This document shows positions 6,598-7,877 of a stretch of 7,877 nt of DNA, piece after piece. Below the pieces are notes generated by a model, which was given only the letters and a program-made list of their open reading frames with translations, was not told the DNA's origin and did not search any database. A program made the translations under genes and the position numbers. Source of the stretch: Prevotella sp. (GTDB taxonomy: Bacteria; Bacteroidota; Bacteroidia; Bacteroidales; Bacteroidaceae); contig JAFRZC010000043.1 in assembly GCA_017442765.1 (NCBI GenBank), forward strand, positions 1 to 7,877. Direction: 5' to 3'. Every line of letters begins with the position of its first letter. Positions within the stretch are counted from its first letter, which is position 1.

Positions 6598-6642
6598 AAT
6601 CGGACTGTAAAGGAGAAAAAGTAGTACCTTTGCAGTCCGATT
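6598..6642 (+). promoter_or_regulatory. rplM operon promoter inside a 10-bp inverted repeat
   Basis: TACCTTTG (6625-6632) matches the Bacteroidetes -7 element. It is bracketed by a perfect inverted repeat, AATCGGACTG (6598-6607) and CAGTCCGATT (6633-6642). The left arm covers the -33 region, which lacks a good TTTG, and the right arm covers the start of transcription (about 6637-6641). The dyad looks like an operator spanning the promoter. Confidence -1.
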
Positions 6643-6846
6643 ATTAGTTGGGGATGCCCTTAGAGTCCCCCGTGCGGTAGTGTTAATAGCGTTGCTTTTG
6701 GCCGGGCACCGTGGTTAGTGAATCGACCGTACACCCTTTGCAGACTGTAGGCGAGAGCAGCAAGCTCGCTTGCGTGTTCTTTGTGTGCACTGCTGAGGGA
6801 GAGATAAAGGAAAATGTTTTTTAGTAGTAAAAATTTTTAACGTAAA
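6638..6846 (+). promoter_or_regulatory. Structured 5' leader of the rplM-rpsI operon
   Basis: About 200 nt of GC-rich, gene-free sequence between the promoter and rplM, longer than a simple ribosome site needs. Visible helices are GGGGA (6650-6654) with TCCCC (6666-6670); GTAGGCGAG (6747-6755) with CTCGCTTGC (6765-6773), nine pairs including two G-U; and possibly GCAG (6740-6743) with CTGC (6790-6793). The last 40 nt turn A/T-rich and unstructured. L13 leaders that bind L13 are known from Firmicutes (Rfam L13_leader); a counterpart here is inference. I cannot name a matching RNA family from memory with certainty. Confidence -1.
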
Positions 6847-7308
6847 ATGAACACTTTAAGTTACAAGACTATTTCCGCCAACCGCGAGACGGTGAACAAG
6901 GAATGGGTGGTCGTTGATGCCACCGACCAGGTCGTTGGTCGCCTTTGCTCGAAGGTTGCAAAGCTCATTCGCGGAAAGTACAAACCCAACTTCACACCCC
7001 ACGTGGACTGTGGAGACAACGTCATCATCGTCAATGCCGAGAAAGTGATTTTCACCGGCAAGAAAGAAACCGATAAGGTTTACACGCGTTATACTGGCTA
7101 TCCCGGTGGACAGCGTTTCAGCACACCGGCAGAACTGCGCAAGACCAAATACGGCACAGAGCGCATCATCCGCCATGCCGTGAAAGGTATGCTCCCCAAA
7201 GGCCGTCTCGGTCGTCATCTCTTGGATAATCTTTATATTTACGAGGGCGCAGAGCATCCCCATGAGGCACAGAAGCCCAAAGCAATTGATATTAACCAGT
7301 ATAAATAA
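6847..7308 (+). CDS. rplM: Large-subunit ribosomal protein L13 (uL13)
   Basis: Structural protein of the 50S subunit, binding 23S rRNA early in assembly. The 153-aa product has the N-terminal block WVVVDATDQVVGRL (20-33) and the signature stretch VKGMLPKGRLGRHLLDNL (112-129) followed by YEGAEHPHEAQ (132-142). It is about 10 residues longer than E. coli L13 (142 aa), mainly an N-terminal extension (1-18) as is usual in Bacteroidota. The start ATG has no Shine-Dalgarno but an A/T-rich leader, common for strongly expressed genes of this phylum. Nine bp separate it from rpsI, so both are made from one message started near 6638. L13 is a plausible repressor of its own operon through the leader (inference). 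Confidence -1.
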   Translation: MNTLSYKTISANRETVNKEWVVVDATDQVVGRLCSKVAKLIRGKYKPNFTPHVDCGDNVIIVNAEKVIFTGKKETDKVYTRYTGYPGGQRFSTPAELRKTKYGTERIIRHAVKGMLPKGRLGRHLLDNLYIYEGAEHPHEAQKPKAIDINQYK

Positions 7309-7317
7309 GAAATAACG

Positions 7318-7704
7318 ATGGAACAAATAAATGCAACCGGTCGTCGCAAGAGCTCTATCGCTCGCGTCTATCTCACTGAAGGTACCGGCAAAATCACGAT
7401 TAACAAGAAAGACCTCACCGAGTATTTCCCCTCTGCCATCCTGCAGTATGTGGTAAAACAGCCGCTCGCACTGCTCGACGTAGTCGAGAAATACGACATC
7501 AAGGCCAACCTCGACGGTGGCGGCTTCACCGGACAGAGCCAGGCGCTCCGCATGGCTATCGCCCGTGCACTCGTAAAGGTCAATGCAGAGGACAAGAAAG
7601 CCCTGAAAGACCATGGATTCCTCACTCGCGACGCACGCGTCGTAGAGCGCAAGAAGCCGGGTCAGCCCAAGGCACGCCGTCGCTTCCAGTTCAGTAAGCG
7701 TTAA
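7318..7704 (+). CDS. rpsI: Small-subunit ribosomal protein S9 (uS9)
   Basis: Component of the 30S head, whose C-terminal tail reaches the P-site tRNA. The 128-aa protein carries the family signature GGGFTGQSQALRMAIARAL (67-85) and the basic tail KARRRFQFSKR (118-128), ending in the conserved Lys-Arg. Start MEQINATGRRKSSIARV is typical of Bacteroidota S9. Length is normal (E. coli 130). It follows rplM by 9 bp, the near-universal L13-S9 pairing, and precedes rpsB by 122 bp of folded spacer without a recognisable promoter, so rpsB is probably read through from it. Confidence -1.
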   Translation: MEQINATGRRKSSIARVYLTEGTGKITINKKDLTEYFPSAILQYVVKQPLALLDVVEKYDIKANLDGGGFTGQSQALRMAIARALVKVNAEDKKALKDHGFLTRDARVVERKKPGQPKARRRFQFSKR

Positions 7705-7779
7705 TATCAACTGGACTACAATGTTTAGCATCCAAACCGCTGAGACTCCTTTATCGGGAGGACTACCCAGCAGTTGGTG
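7705..7779 (+). promoter_or_regulatory. Folded spacer ahead of rpsB, candidate S2 leader
   Basis: Directly after the rpsI stop, TATCAACTG (7705-7713) pairs with CAGTTGGTG (7771-7779): nine consecutive pairs, two of them G-U. Inside, CTCC (7746-7749) pairs with GGAG (7757-7760) around TTTATCG. This gives a closed multi-part structure, followed by about 47 nt of A-rich unpaired leader to the rpsB ATG. No TAnnTTTG promoter is visible. S2 autoregulation via the rpsB leader is known in other bacteria; here it is inferred. A terminator is unlikely because no T-run follows. Confidence -1.
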
Positions 7780-7826
7780 AAACACTAAAAGGAAAGTAAA
7801 CAACAATTTAAAAAAGTAAAAGAACA

Positions 7827-7877
7827 ATGTCAAGAACAAATTTTGACCAATTATTGCAGGCAGGTTGCCACTTCGGC
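7827..7877 (+). CDS. rpsB: Small-subunit ribosomal protein S2 (uS2), 5' end only
   Basis: Only 17 codons are in the window: MSRTNFDQLLQAGCHFG. The LLQAGCHFG stretch matches the conserved S2 N-terminus (LLEAGVHFGH in most bacteria; Val to Cys here). Position after rplM-rpsI is the standard order in Bacteroidota, usually followed by tsf. The ATG has an A-rich leader without a Shine-Dalgarno. S2 sits on the solvent side of the 30S subunit and joins late in assembly. Identification rests on this short piece plus gene order. Confidence -1.
   Translation, partial: MSRTNFDQLLQAGCHFG

Noticed and set aside
6598..6642. Invertible (phase-variable) promoter
   Set aside because: The inverted repeats are only 10 bp and enclose 25 bp, no recombinase gene is nearby, and switching off an essential ribosomal operon is implausible.
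6856..7839. 327-codon open frame on the minus strand opposite rplM, rpsI and the rpsB start
   Set aside because: It runs antisense through two unmistakable ribosomal protein genes; its hydrophobic, Leu/Val-rich translation is a by-product of their codon usage.

Overview
The window looks like the chromosome of a Bacteroidota bacterium, most likely Prevotellaceae. Four things point there. The ribosomal order rplM-rpsI-rpsB is typical of the phylum. Four transcription starts carry the Bacteroidetes -7 element TAnnTTTG, and two of those also have a -33 element at the right distance. Start codons mostly lack a strong Shine-Dalgarno and sit in A/T-rich leaders. The proteins (L13 of 153 aa, a Bacteroides-type GH32 enzyme, short tandem deoxynucleoside kinases) are of that group. 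The genus is inferred; the phylum is well supported.

Left part (1-5091, all minus strand) is surface-glycan and carbohydrate territory. In transcription order it holds a polysaccharide flippase of the MOP/Wzx type (5091-3640), a 320-bp gene-free gap with repeats, then a very tight three-gene unit: a LicD-family phosphotransferase (3319-2516), a glycosyltransferase with an ATGA overlap (2519-1506), and 3 bp later a secreted GH32 fructan hydrolase (1502 and running off the left edge). Flippase, LicD and glycosyltransferase would make, decorate and export a surface polysaccharide or glycolipid. The GH32 enzyme is normally part of fructan use, so its position in this unit is unexpected. Its 3' part carries an in-frame palindromic repeat of a widely dispersed type.

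The gap 3320-3639 holds the licD promoter, an 18-bp-period direct repeat, a perfect 10-bp-stem hairpin and four exact-length 22-bp palindromic repeats; I see no gene in it.

At 5092-5253 two back-to-back promoters separate the glycan genes from a plus-strand pair of paralogous deoxynucleoside kinases (5254-5886 with a GTG start, and 5921-6544), about 60% identical by eye, which probably salvage deoxynucleosides, possibly as a heterodimer.

The right part (6545-7877) is the ribosomal protein operon: a promoter lying in a 10-bp inverted repeat, a roughly 200-nt structured leader, rplM (L13), rpsI (S9), a folded 122-bp spacer and the first 17 codons of rpsB (S2). The two folded leaders are candidates for ribosomal-protein autoregulation. 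I found no tRNA, rRNA, CRISPR array, insertion sequence or clearly new multi-gene system. The best leads are the repeats, the licD-GT-GH32 arrangement and the two leaders.
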